64,000 nucleotides of DNA. It comes from Myroides indicus (GTDB taxonomy: Bacteria > Bacteroidota > Bacteroidia > Flavobacteriales > Flavobacteriaceae). Below are positions 35,819-44,028 of the stretch, in pieces. Position 1 is the stretch's first letter, and each line of letters begins with the position of its first letter. Made by a program: the position numbers and the translations under genes. The notes under the pieces were generated by a model that ran no database searches, was not told the DNA's origin, and saw nothing but the letters and a program-made list of their open reading frames with translations. Location of the stretch: positions 1 to 64,000 of the forward strand of contig NZ_SOAG01000007.1 of assembly GCF_004364575.1 (NCBI RefSeq), read 5' to 3'.

Positions 35819-36241
35819 ATGAAAAAAAACTATCTGACAATCATATTGCTACTCCTTCTTTTTACTTCCTGCAGAGTCAATCAAAAAAAATATGGAGAAA
35901 AAGTAGGAAGATGGGTTTTTAAAACAACTATTGATAAAGACAAAGATGTTCATCGCGGAAGATATGATCAAAAGGGATTTCAAAAAGGCACTTGGAGATA
36001 CAGGCTAAACGGAAAAATTTACAAAAAAGAACAATTTAACAATAAGGTAGCATACGTTACGGAATATCACAAAAACGGAACAATTGCTGCTCTCGGACAA
36101 ACCCGGCTGGAAATAGTAGGTGACGGACTTCACTGGTATTATTTTGGTTCGTGGTTTATATACAATACAAAAGGAGAACTCACAGACGTAAAACACTACG
36201 AATTAGGCATAGAAAAACATCACACAAAAGTAAGACCATGA
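35819..36241 (+). CDS. Lipoprotein with MORN-like repeats
   Basis: The start is at 35819 (MKKNYLTIILLLLLFTSC), just downstream of a clear promoter; the longer frame would begin upstream of that promoter. The lipobox is FTSC with Cys18, followed by the basic residues RVNQKK rather than acidic ones, so a periplasm-facing location is more likely than the cell surface. The mature 120 residues contain repeats of the type G-x-Y-D-x-x-G-x-x-x-G-x-W (GRYDQKGFQKGTWRYR, YHKNGTIAAL), resembling MORN-variant repeats. The stop overlaps the BlaI-type gene start (ATGA). Function unknown; it may be a ligand or partner of the M56 sensor. Confidence 0.72.
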   Translation: MKKNYLTIILLLLLFTSCRVNQKKYGEKVGRWVFKTTIDKDKDVHRGRYDQKGFQKGTWRYRLNGKIYKKEQFNNKVAYVTEYHKNGTIAALGQTRLEIVGDGLHWYYFGSWFIYNTKGELTDVKHYELGIEKHHTKVRP

Positions 36242-36606
36242 TAAAATTACCACAGACAGAAGAACAATTAATGGAATACATCTGGGAATTAAAAGAAGCT
36301 TTTGCAAAAGAGCTAATGGATAAATATCCCGAGCCAAAACCGGCGCAAACCACTTTGGCAACCCTGCTTAAAAGATTAGCAGATAAGGGATTTATTACTT
36401 ACAAAACCTTTGGCAATTCCCGCGCTTATACACCTTTGATAAACAAAGAAGACTATTTTTCGGAACAGGTAAGCAAAATGGTTGAAAACTTTTTTGGAAA
36501 CTCTGCTTTAAAATTTGCTTCTTTTTTTACCCAAAAAAGCAACATGACAAAGAGTGAACTAGAACAACTCAAAAAAATAGTAGAAAATCAACTTAAAAAC
36601 CAATAA
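36238..36606 (+). CDS. BlaI/MecI/CopY-family transcriptional repressor
   Basis: The start at 36238 (MIKLPQTEEQLMEYIWEL) gives 122 residues, the normal family size; the longer frame is non-homologous basic sequence inside the upstream gene. The winged helix includes AQTTLATLLKRLADKGFITYK and the wing GNSRAYTPL. The C-terminal dimer region (about 75-122) ends KSELEQLKKIVENQL. Such repressors bind a dyad operator and are cut by a partner M56 protease when a signal is sensed. The partner gene follows after 3 bases; a dyad over the -7 box at 35775-35794 is the candidate operator. Confidence 0.9.
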   Translation: MIKLPQTEEQLMEYIWELKEAFAKELMDKYPEPKPAQTTLATLLKRLADKGFITYKTFGNSRAYTPLINKEDYFSEQVSKMVENFFGNSALKFASFFTQKSNMTKSELEQLKKIVENQLKNQ

Positions 36607-36609
36607 ATT

Positions 36610-37845
36610 ATGCTGCTATACCTGACCAAAATATCAATCAGTCTGATTTTGACTTATCTATTGTACAAATGGATACTGGAAGACTTAAAGATTCACCGCT
36701 TTAAACGATTTTACTTGTTGTTTTCAATGATTTTTTCTCTTATTCTACCTCTGATTTCGATTCCTAATCACAGTCTTGATCTAGTTTTTGACAGCAAAAT
36801 ATCTGAAATTAACGAAATTATCATCACACCTTCTGCGATGAGAGAAACAACTCAATCTTCTCCGTTTTTAACCTTACAAACTTTACTTTACCTCGTTTAT
36901 TTGGTAGGGTTTGCCATTGCCTTTTTTAAATTCTGTAAGGGAATTTATGATTTAAACAGACTGCGCAAAAAAGGACAATCTGTTCAAAAACATCAATACC
37001 ATTTTGTATTGCTTCCTTTTTTGAAAACGCCTTTTACGTTTGGAAAATATATCTATTTACCACAAGATACTGCTATCGATTTTTCGGATACCATTATTCG
37101 CCACGAACTGGTTCACGTTAATCAACGGCACACGATAGACATCCTATTGACAGAACTGCTGAAATGTATGTTTTGGTTTCACCCGATGTTTTATCTTTTC
37201 AAAAATTCAATTGCACTCAATCACGAATTTTTAGCCGATAACCAAATTATACGCAACCAAAGTGAAGCAGATAACTATTTACAGCTTCTATTACACCAAA
37301 CCTATCAACAAAACGAAATGTCTCTCAGCAGCTCGTTTAATTTTAACTTAACTAAAAAAAGATTTATTATGATTTCAAAAAACAACAATCCGTTAAAAAA
37401 TGCTTTGAGCATTGTACTTGCCTGTGTAGTAATAATTTTTACCGGAATTATTTCGACTCAGGCACAAGAAAAGAAAACAGCAACTACTCAGGTTCAAGAA
37501 AAGCCTTTGATCGCAGTAGAAAAACAAGCAGAATACGTAGGCGGAATGGATGCTTTTCAAAATTATTTTATCAATAATTTTAGAATAGATGAAGCTACTG
37601 AAGGAAAAAACATTGGTAAAAAAACAACGATTATAGTTCAGTTTATCATTGAAAAAGATGGAAGTGTTAATGATATAAATATCTTGAGAAGTGAATTATC
37701 CGAACAAGGGAACCAAAATATTATTTCTATTATGAAAAACTGTCCGAAATGGATTCCTGCCAAACACCATGACAAAGTAGTCAGAAGTCAGTTTACATTA
37801 CCAATTACAATTCAGGTTCAAGATGATGTTAAAAAAGATGCGTAA
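36610..37845 (+). CDS. BlaR1-type M56 metallopeptidase with TonB-like C-terminal domain
   Basis: A 411-residue integral membrane protease-sensor. Hydrophobic segments at about 4-22, 37-55 and 85-108 precede the zinc motif HELVH (His165, Glu166, His169) and the third ligand in NHEFLADNQ. A further helix near 265-285 leads to an exported C-terminal domain (about 310-405) with YVGGMDAFQNYF and IVQFIIEKDGSVNDI, which is the TonB C-terminal fold. There is no penicillin-binding sensor domain as in classical BlaR1. It is expected to cleave the repressor encoded just upstream. Its 3' end overlaps the next gene. Confidence 0.88.
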   Translation: MLLYLTKISISLILTYLLYKWILEDLKIHRFKRFYLLFSMIFSLILPLISIPNHSLDLVFDSKISEINEIIITPSAMRETTQSSPFLTLQTLLYLVYLVGFAIAFFKFCKGIYDLNRLRKKGQSVQKHQYHFVLLPFLKTPFTFGKYIYLPQDTAIDFSDTIIRHELVHVNQRHTIDILLTELLKCMFWFHPMFYLFKNSIALNHEFLADNQIIRNQSEADNYLQLLLHQTYQQNEMSLSSSFNFNLTKKRFIMISKNNNPLKNALSIVLACVVIIFTGIISTQAQEKKTATTQVQEKPLIAVEKQAEYVGGMDAFQNYFINNFRIDEATEGKNIGKKTTIIVQFIIEKDGSVNDINILRSELSEQGNQNIISIMKNCPKWIPAKHHDKVVRSQFTLPITIQVQDDVKKDA

Positions 37846-38632
37846 ATTTTTAGTTCTAAAATGCGTGGCGTTTTTTGTAATTTTCACTATTGGAATTATA
37901 AAAAGTACAGCCCAAACCAATGTACAATTATTTGATGATTACAATAACCTTATACAGATAAACAGATTTGATCTTCCAAACGGAAAAGTTACCTTATCGC
38001 AAACTTTTAAATCTGTAGACACTCAAGTTACAGGAGCATATTATATCAACCGTCAAAAGCAGTTCTGGGATTATTTACTGCTTCATTTTTCACAGCGGCT
38101 GGATTATGATGAGCTGGCAAAAATAACTGACACGGTTTTATTGCAGAAAAAGTTTATCAGTAATCTTACAAAAGACACTGTTTTTAATCCGATTATAAGA
38201 GAATACACTCAAAAGGCAATCGTAAAAAATCAATCCAAAGACAGTATTTCTATGGACGCCCTGCTCAATATTGCTGTAAAGTTTTTGAATGTGGAAAAAA
38301 TTACAGATGAAGATTATTACACTGCCCGGATTTGTACCAGTTTAAATGAAATTAAAAATACCGAAAAAAACAGAAAACCGTTTCCAGAAGCCTTTTGTTT
38401 TGGTGCCATTATAGAAAACATCAACAACGAAAAATACAACTTATATCCGTATTTTGTAGAGTCCGTCAAAAATATTTATAAATTAAATCTGGGTATTGAC
38501 AAAAAAGATCGGCTGTTAAGAGCTCAGGGCGCTATTTTTATACAAATGTTTCACTATGATAAGCTCAAAGAACTGCTTAAAGACGAGTATGAAAAAAACA
38601 AAGATATTCTTCCCTTTATTTTATCGTCTTAA
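37823..38632 (+). CDS. Hypothetical exported protein of the BlaI/M56 operon
   Basis: A 269-residue protein with a signal peptide (FLVLKCVAFFVIFTIGIIKSTAQ) and a mostly helical mature part without a motif I know. The start may be 37823 or the ATG at 37838; both overlap the M56 gene (by 23 or 8 bases), indicating translational coupling. It contains alternating helices such as KQFWDYLLLHFSQRLDYDELAKI. It is the last gene of the operon, with a terminator at 38651-38680. It may be the effector controlled by the repressor-protease pair, but this is inference from position only. Confidence 0.6.
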   Translation: MMLKKMRKFLVLKCVAFFVIFTIGIIKSTAQTNVQLFDDYNNLIQINRFDLPNGKVTLSQTFKSVDTQVTGAYYINRQKQFWDYLLLHFSQRLDYDELAKITDTVLLQKKFISNLTKDTVFNPIIREYTQKAIVKNQSKDSISMDALLNIAVKFLNVEKITDEDYYTARICTSLNEIKNTEKNRKPFPEAFCFGAIIENINNEKYNLYPYFVESVKNIYKLNLGIDKKDRLLRAQGAIFIQMFHYDKLKELLKDEYEKNKDILPFILSS

Positions 38633-38650
38633 CTTTATACATTCATTCTG

Positions 38651-38680
38651 AAAAAGTTGTCAAAAATGGCAACTTTTTTA
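38651..38680. terminator. Bidirectional terminator
   Basis: AAAAAGTTGTCA (38651-38662) pairs with TGGCAACTTTTT (38667-38678), one G-U pair, loop AAAA, with A/T-runs on both sides between two convergent genes. The last bases overlap the stop codon of the minus-strand gene. Confidence 0.75.
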
Positions 38681-39043
38681 ATCTTGTTCTATTTCTTTTC
38701 TTATTTTTTTAGACAGACTTTGCCAAACCAAATCATACGAATGGTCAATCAATTCTTTTAAAAGCTGAAAATTTACAGCATTTTTACAAAAAACTGTATT
38801 CCAGTGCTTTTTGTTCATATGATATCCCGGCATTATTTCTTCATAACGTTCCCTAAGCTCTTCCGCTCGCTCAGGATCACACTTCAAATTTACAGATCGC
38901 TTTCCTGCTTCCCAATCTGAAAGGGATAACAGAGTAAATATTTTTCCGCCCACTTTAAAAGTCAACGTATCTTTATCAAACGGAAAATCTTCTTTCGCTC
39001 CTTTTTTTGAAATACAATAATCGTATACTACATCTATTTCCAT
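38678..39043 (-). CDS. MmcQ/YjbR family protein
   Basis: A 121-residue protein of the YjbR fold. The family features are the start DVVYDYCISKKGAKEDFPF, KVGGKIFTLLSL near residue 31, SVNLKCDPERAEELRERY near 52 and GYHMNKKHWNTV near 73. The fold resembles MotA-type DNA-binding domains, but the biological role is unproven. It sits 3 bases after the cyclase gene and is the last of the ruvC-hemW-cyclase-yjbR run. Confidence 0.87.
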   Translation of the reverse strand: MEIDVVYDYCISKKGAKEDFPFDKDTLTFKVGGKIFTLLSLSDWEAGKRSVNLKCDPERAEELRERYEEIMPGYHMNKKHWNTVFCKNAVNFQLLKELIDHSYDLVWQSLSKKIRKEIEQD

Positions 39044-39046
39044 GGA

Positions 39047-39814
39047 TTACATAATTTTATATAAAACAGGTTTACTCGGCGAGGCATCGTTTTCAAAAGG
39101 AGCAATCTGAAGGTTTAAAATATACAATCCGTCGGTTACTCTATTTTCAACATAAATCATTTCGGTAATGGTTGCATCCAAACGCGCATCACTGTTTAAA
39201 TGTTGTGTATCTTGTACGTTCCAGAACGCTTTGTGTGCCAAAAGTTTCCCTTCGTCTTTTTCCTTATCCACGCTGGGTAAATCTACTAAAAGATGTTTTA
39301 TGCCTTTTTCTCTTAAAAAAACAACTGCTTCAGCAGACAGATAAGGCGGATTGGTATGAGAATACTTTCTGTTTTTTTTATCGTTTTCGTTGGATAAAGT
39401 ACGAATTACAAAAGCATCCTGACAGTTACTTTGCCAAACACTTTCAATTTGACTCAACGTTATTATGCTATCATCTTCATGGTCCTCAGGTGTTATAGTT
39501 ACCAACTGAGCTAAAAAGAAAAACTGCTTCAAGTGCTGGTTGACACTAAAAAAATCACGGGTAATATGTCCTAAACATTCTGTATGCGTACCGTGTGCAT
39601 GCGGATTAAAAATGATAGTATTAAAATTAGTTGAAGACTCTCCTTCACTTACTTTTCCTACCCAATCTCCCATACGTACAGGTTCTATCTCCGGCTTACT
39701 GAGATACCACGCTACAGGATTATCTTCCGATCCGCGCAACGGAATAGAAATATCGATAGGCTGGGTTAAGTCAATGGCAAACTCGCGTTGGTTTATATTT
39801 AAAGTTGCTTTCAC
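39047..39814 (-). CDS. Cyclase-family (kynurenine formamidase-like) hydrolase
   Basis: A 255-residue metal-dependent hydrolase of the cyclase superfamily (PF04199 type). The metal signature is HAHGTHTECLGH (near residue 86). The start IDLTQPIDISIPLRG and the segment LLVDLPSVDKEKDEGKLLAHKAFW are typical. Superfamily members hydrolyse N-formylkynurenine, isatin and related amides; the substrate here is not determinable by eye. It lies 4 bases after hemW in the same minus-strand run. Confidence 0.82.
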   Translation of the reverse strand: MKATLNINQREFAIDLTQPIDISIPLRGSEDNPVAWYLSKPEIEPVRMGDWVGKVSEGESSTNFNTIIFNPHAHGTHTECLGHITRDFFSVNQHLKQFFFLAQLVTITPEDHEDDSIITLSQIESVWQSNCQDAFVIRTLSNENDKKNRKYSHTNPPYLSAEAVVFLREKGIKHLLVDLPSVDKEKDEGKLLAHKAFWNVQDTQHLNSDARLDATITEMIYVENRVTDGLYILNLQIAPFENDASPSKPVLYKIM

Positions 39815-39818
39815 TTTT

Positions 39819-40952
39819 TTATTTCAAATCTAACCAAAATAAATCAGATGAAATTCCATCACCTAAAAATTTTCCTCCATCAGTAAGGATATAAATATTT
39901 TCTTCTTGTTTGACCAGTTCTTTTTCGACGTATTTCTTTACTCGTTTATCCAGGTAATCCAAAAACTGCTCTCCAAATTTTTCACCTACAACCTTCCGGT
40001 CAACCCCCCAGATTGTTCGAAGTCCGGTCATAATATATTCATTATACCGATCAAACTGGGTTAATTTTTCAGTTTCAAAAACCAATTGCTCTGACTCAAC
40101 TCCTTTTATATACAGCGTGTTATTTGCAATATTCCAGCTTCTGTTTTTTCCGTCAAAACTATGTGCTGAAGGTCCTATGCCCAAGTATTTTTTACCCAGC
40201 CAGTAAGCCGAATTATTTCGGGAAAAAAAGCCGGGTTTTGAAAAATTAGATAATTCGTAATGAATGTATCCGTTTTTTTTCAATACTTGTGTCAGCAAAA
40301 CAAAATGTCTCTGGGCTGATTCTTCCTGAGGAGCGGGAACAACGCCTTTTTGTATCAATCTGTTCAGAGTGGTCTTTTCTTCAACAGTTAAGGCATAACA
40401 CGAAATATGAGGAATATTTAAATTAATCATTTTTTGTACATTGCTCAGCCAACGTTCATCACTCATATTGGGAACGCCATAAATCAAATCTGCCGAAATA
40501 TTTTCAAATTTTTTGCTGGCATATTGTAGTGATTTCAGTGCTTCTTCTGCATTGTGGACTCTATTCATCATTTTCAAATCTTCATCGTAAAATGATTGAA
40601 CACCAATACTCAACCGATTTACTTTTGACAGCGCCAATTTGTTGATTGTTTCTCGATTTAAGTCATCTGGGTTCGCTTCAAGCGTAATTTCTGGGTTTTC
40701 TGAAACCTCAAAAATGCTGTAAACTTCTGCTATCAAATCATTTATTTCTTCAAACGTCAGAATGCTTGGGGTTCCTCCTCCAAAGTAGATTGTTTCTATC
40801 GGCTCTCCGAAGAGTTCATTTCTTCGCAAATTTATTTCTTTTTTCAGGCAGACAAGCAACTGTTCTTTCTTTTTCAGAGAGGTTGAAAAATGGAAGTCGC
40901 AATAATGGCAAGCCTGTCTGCAAAACGGAATATGAATGTAAATCCCTGCCAT
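39819..40952 (-). CDS. hemW: HemW-like radical SAM protein
   Basis: A 377-residue radical SAM enzyme. The cluster motif is Cys11-x3-Cys15-x2-Cys18 in HIPFCRQACHYCDFHF, followed by YFGGGTPSIL, ITLEANPDD near residue 120, RLSIGVQSF and DLIYGVPN. HemW is a heme-handling protein once annotated as oxygen-independent coproporphyrinogen oxidase. The CxxxCxxC motif without the extra HemN cysteine and the short length both favour HemW. Its start codon overlaps the ruvC stop by one base. Confidence 0.92.
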   Translation of the reverse strand: MAGIYIHIPFCRQACHYCDFHFSTSLKKKEQLLVCLKKEINLRRNELFGEPIETIYFGGGTPSILTFEEINDLIAEVYSIFEVSENPEITLEANPDDLNRETINKLALSKVNRLSIGVQSFYDEDLKMMNRVHNAEEALKSLQYASKKFENISADLIYGVPNMSDERWLSNVQKMINLNIPHISCYALTVEEKTTLNRLIQKGVVPAPQEESAQRHFVLLTQVLKKNGYIHYELSNFSKPGFFSRNNSAYWLGKKYLGIGPSAHSFDGKNRSWNIANNTLYIKGVESEQLVFETEKLTQFDRYNEYIMTGLRTIWGVDRKVVGEKFGEQFLDYLDKRVKKYVEKELVKQEENIYILTDGGKFLGDGISSDLFWLDLK

Positions 40953-41506
40953 TATTTTTTAATCCGTTCCTGATTTTGTTTTACAAAAGATTCCCATCCC
41001 GAATAGCTTTTACCCACAACCGTTTTTCCGGAATTAAAAAAGTGGCATACGGCAGCTGCCAAACCATCTGTACTATCCAGGTTTTTAGGCAATTCTTTTA
41101 ATTCTAATAGCTGTTGAAGCATTTTAGCGACTTGTTCTTTACTGGCATTTCCGTTTCCAGTAATTGCCATTTTTATTTTTTTGGGTTCATATTCCGTAAT
41201 AGGAATACCCCGTGATAATCCGGCTGCCATCGCCACACCCTGCGCTCTACCCAGTTTGAGCATAGACTGAACATTTTTTCCAAAAAAAGGAGCTTCTATT
41301 GCTATTTCATCAGGCAAATGTGTTTCTATCAGTTCAATCGTACGTTCAAAAATACGGCGTAGCTTGGTATAATGATCGTCATACTTTGACAACTGCAATT
41401 CATTTAACTGTATAAACTGCATTTTTTTATTAACCACTCTGATTAATCCGAATCCCATAATCGTTGTTCCCGGATCAATTCCCAAAATCACTCTGTCTAT
41501 TGTCAA
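40952..41506 (-). CDS. ruvC: Holliday-junction resolvase RuvC
   Basis: A 184-residue endonuclease that resolves Holliday junctions with RuvAB. Catalytic acidic residues are visible: Asp11 in ILGIDPGTT, Glu in AIEAPFFGKN near residue 70, and the Asp in LDSTDGLAAAVCHFF near 145. The GRAQGVAMAA segment is also typical. The C-terminus extends about 25 residues beyond the core. First gene of the minus-strand run leading to hemW, and divergent from the LPG-synthase-like gene. Confidence 0.95.
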   Translation of the reverse strand: MTIDRVILGIDPGTTIMGFGLIRVVNKKMQFIQLNELQLSKYDDHYTKLRRIFERTIELIETHLPDEIAIEAPFFGKNVQSMLKLGRAQGVAMAAGLSRGIPITEYEPKKIKMAITGNGNASKEQVAKMLQQLLELKELPKNLDSTDGLAAAVCHFFNSGKTVVGKSYSGWESFVKQNQERIKK

Positions 41507-41568
41507 TGTTATAACTTTTTGATGCGTTTTTCCTAAACCTCAGCAAAATAATACTTTAATTTGCAGGC

Positions 41569-42555
41569 ATGAAATTTCTGTCTGACAAAGCTAAGCAATT
41601 CCTCACACTTCTGATAAAAATATCTGTTGTATGCGGCGCTTTTTACTTTATCTATAACCGCTTGTCCAGCAGTCCGAATTTAGACACTGATTTGTTGCTA
41701 AAGGTAGTAACAACGAATGAAAATATGCCTGCTTTATTTCTTTTAGTGCTGCTTACTTTTTTAAACCGCTTCGTAGAGATTTTAAAGTGGAAAAATCTGG
41801 CTTCGTTGATTTGTCCTGTCAGTACTTATGAGGCGGCCGAACAGGTTTTAAGTGCTTTGACGCTTGGCATTTTTACTCCAAATGGTATCGGAGAATATGC
41901 GGGAAAAGCGCTGTACTTTGACAAAAATCAAACCAGTAGGGTTATTTTTTTAAACCTGGTTTGCAACGGTATTCAGGTAATTTATGCTTTGACTTTTGGA
42001 ATTTTAGGTATTACGATTCTCAATCAGTTTGTCACCCTGATTCCCAGTCTATATCTTTTACTAACTTACATTTTGATTCTGTTCACAGGTATTTTGTTAT
42101 TTCGAATAAGAAATTTCTCTATCAAAGGATATTCGCTGCAAACTCTTTTTAGATTGTTAAACGAAATACCGAAAAAAAAACACCGAAAGAACATTTTTCT
42201 TGCACTGATTCGCTATCTTTCTTTTACGCATCAATACGTTATTTTATACTATCTTTTTGGTGTAGAGTTACCTTATTTTGAATTACTTTGTGCCATTTCT
42301 GCTATTTATCTGCTCGCTTCTTCCCTACCCAATTTTCAGTTTCTGGAATTTGCTGTAAAGGGGAGTATTGCTCTTTATATTTTTTCTGTATTAGGAGTAA
42401 ATCAGTGGGTAATTATATTGGTAGCTACGCTAATCTGGTTTTTAAACATCGTTATTCCGGTAAGTATCGGAAGTATTTTTGTACTGACTTATAAAGTTAA
42501 AAAAATCAATGCGGCTGACGATTCAATATCAAAGGAACAAGAAACTGCGACTTAA
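41569..42555 (+). CDS. LPG synthase transmembrane-domain protein (UPF0104-like)
   Basis: A 328-residue polytopic membrane protein with about seven or eight helices. The conserved stretch EAAEQVLSALTLGIFTPNGIGEYAGKALYF (residues about 86-115), with its PNGIGEY core, marks the flippase-like domain of lysylphosphatidylglycerol synthase (PF03706). The soluble aminoacyl-transferase domain of MprF is absent, as is usual for the short members. A role in lipid or polyprenyl-linked sugar handling is inferred. Its 3' end overlaps the convergent lipoprotein gene by 50 bases. Confidence 0.78.
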   Translation: MKFLSDKAKQFLTLLIKISVVCGAFYFIYNRLSSSPNLDTDLLLKVVTTNENMPALFLLVLLTFLNRFVEILKWKNLASLICPVSTYEAAEQVLSALTLGIFTPNGIGEYAGKALYFDKNQTSRVIFLNLVCNGIQVIYALTFGILGITILNQFVTLIPSLYLLLTYILILFTGILLFRIRNFSIKGYSLQTLFRLLNEIPKKKHRKNIFLALIRYLSFTHQYVILYYLFGVELPYFELLCAISAIYLLASSLPNFQFLEFAVKGSIALYIFSVLGVNQWVIILVATLIWFLNIVIPVSIGSIFVLTYKVKKINAADDSISKEQETAT

Positions 42556-42991
42556 CGGGTAATCCTCTTTTTATTGCCGGCTGAACAACCGGAAAGTTGC
42601 GTTCTTTTGCCTTTAATAAGCTATCTATTGTCATAGTTTGCGTTTTGAGGCTATCAGGAAAAGAATAAAGTTCAAGCTGTATGCGAGAATCAGCTTGTAC
42701 GGTTACCAAAACTTTTAGTGTATCTAATTGTTCAAATCGACCAATTAGTGTATCCAAACTTAATTCTTCTTGTAAATTTTGGGTTATAAATTCAAAAAAA
42801 CACTTTTTTCTTTCGGTTTCATCAAATAGCGAATCACATTGTTCAACACTCGGATACGAATCTACTTTTGTCCAATCTATTTTGTCTATTTCTTCCTTTA
42901 GAAGACGGTTTTCATCAGGCAGCTTTTTAGCTGTCCACTGGCAGGAAGTCATCACAATCGATAAAAAGACAAACAGTGTTAGTTTATTCAT
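42506..42991 (-). CDS. Hypothetical lipoprotein with TonB-like C-terminus
   Basis: The start at 42991 (MNKLTLFVFLSIVMTSC, Cys17) gives 161 residues; the longer frame adds 37 residues before an obvious lipoprotein signal. QWTAKK follows the Cys, without acidic residues, so retention on the periplasmic side is likely. The C-terminal part (TLKVLVTVQADSRIQLELYS...VQPAIKRGLPVKSQFLVPLIL) matches the strand-helix-strand layout of the TonB C-terminal domain, but no membrane anchor or proline-rich linker is present. Function unknown. It converges on, and overlaps by 50 bases, the flippase-like gene. Confidence 0.65.
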   Translation of the reverse strand: MNKLTLFVFLSIVMTSCQWTAKKLPDENRLLKEEIDKIDWTKVDSYPSVEQCDSLFDETERKKCFFEFITQNLQEELSLDTLIGRFEQLDTLKVLVTVQADSRIQLELYSFPDSLKTQTMTIDSLLKAKERNFPVVQPAIKRGLPVKSQFLVPLILNRQPH

Positions 42992-43040
42992 ATCCAATAA
43001 TATCGTATTTTTATTTCTCAAAAGTACAAAAAAATTAAAG

Positions 43041-43541
43041 ATGGAGTATTTCCTGTTATTTATCAGCCTTATTTTATTAATTCTCGGAATTATAGGAAGC
43101 ATTTTACCTGCTTTACCAGGTTTACCTCTTAGTTGGTTAGGGCTACTGAGCCTTTTTTTAATTGATGAAATTCAATTTAGCTCTTTTATGCTTTTGATTA
43201 CGCTATTTATTACACTGTTCATCTCCGTACTGGATTACCTTATCCCTGCACAGGGAACAAAGCGTTTTGGAGGAAGCAAATATGGTATCTGGGGTACCAA
43301 TATAGGACTTGTTATAGGGATTTTCATTCCTGTACCGCTCGGATTTTTGATAGGACCTTTTGTGGGTGCACTAATTGGTGAACTTTTATTTGATATCAAA
43401 AATGTAAAAAGAGCATTTAAAGCCGCAACAGGTTCTTTAATTGGTTTTCTTGCTTCTACCTTTATCAAACTTGTTACCTGTATTGCATTTGTAGGTGTAG
43501 CTGTTAAAGTTATTTTTGTCAATTTAAAAATCTGGTTTTAG
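43041..43541 (+). CDS. DUF456-family membrane protein
   Basis: The start at 43041 (MEYFLLFISLILLILGIIG) gives 166 residues; the longer frame crosses the divergent lipoprotein gene. Four or five hydrophobic segments rich in Gly and Pro include GIIGSILPALPGLPLSWLGLL and GLVIGIFIPVPLGFLIGPFVGALIGELL, the two glycine-zipper hallmarks of DUF456. Role unknown. It is followed by a 487-base gene-free stretch. Confidence 0.85.
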   Translation: MEYFLLFISLILLILGIIGSILPALPGLPLSWLGLLSLFLIDEIQFSSFMLLITLFITLFISVLDYLIPAQGTKRFGGSKYGIWGTNIGLVIGIFIPVPLGFLIGPFVGALIGELLFDIKNVKRAFKAATGSLIGFLASTFIKLVTCIAFVGVAVKVIFVNLKIWF

Positions 43542-44028
43542 ATTCTTTACACATTATATACTCCTTTCAACAGGATCATCCGAATCTTTCTGCATTTTGT
43601 TCTATTAATTGCGGATATTTATCTTCAATAAATATAATTACTGTTCATTGTTGTTAAAGCAGTAAAAAGTGACAAATTTTATTTTATTGACTTAAGCAAA
43701 CATACCTTCTGTATGATGTGCTTTGAGTATACTCCAAAGTAACATGTTTATCAAGTAATTCTAAACATTGCTCCATTGTCACCTCTGAGAGTTGGGAAGT
43801 TGTCTAATACTATCAAAACTCCTTTTATGGAATTTTTCAGATTTTATAAGGCAGATAGTAAAACCCAGATAAAAATTATTTCTGTAACAAATAATAGTTT
43901 TTTATTCAGCAAAATAAAATTACCAGAGTCAAAAGTATGTTTTTATTTAGATTTATTTTAAATAGAAAAAAGGATTTTGTAAGTTTGCTGTCTATCAAAA
44001 AAATCACACCAAACAGAAGAAAGATAAT
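43542..44028. other. Gene-free stretch before siderophore operon
   Basis: No long coding frame is convincing. On the minus strand a 30-codon frame at 43684-43776 (begins MEQCLELLDKHVTLEYTQ) and a separate stretch around 43590-43640 (reading FIEDKYPQLIEQNAERFG) look like natural protein sequence, and may be a decayed gene. At 43980-43987 TAAGTTTG fits a -7 promoter box 41 bases before the operon start at 44029, but no TTG lies at the usual distance. No clear Fur-like dyad was identified. Confidence 0.4.

Noticed and set aside
36238..37845. Beta-lactam resistance locus
   Set aside because: The repressor and M56 protease are present, but there is no beta-lactamase or penicillin-binding sensor domain in the operon, so resistance is not supported.
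42681..43040. N-terminal extension of the DUF456 gene by 120 codons
   Set aside because: The extension runs antisense through the lipoprotein gene at 42506-42991, while the ATG at 43041 starts the conserved membrane protein.
43776..43961. A 61-codon plus-strand frame before the siderophore operon
   Set aside because: Composition is that of random AT-rich DNA, and there is no homology I recognise or start signal.
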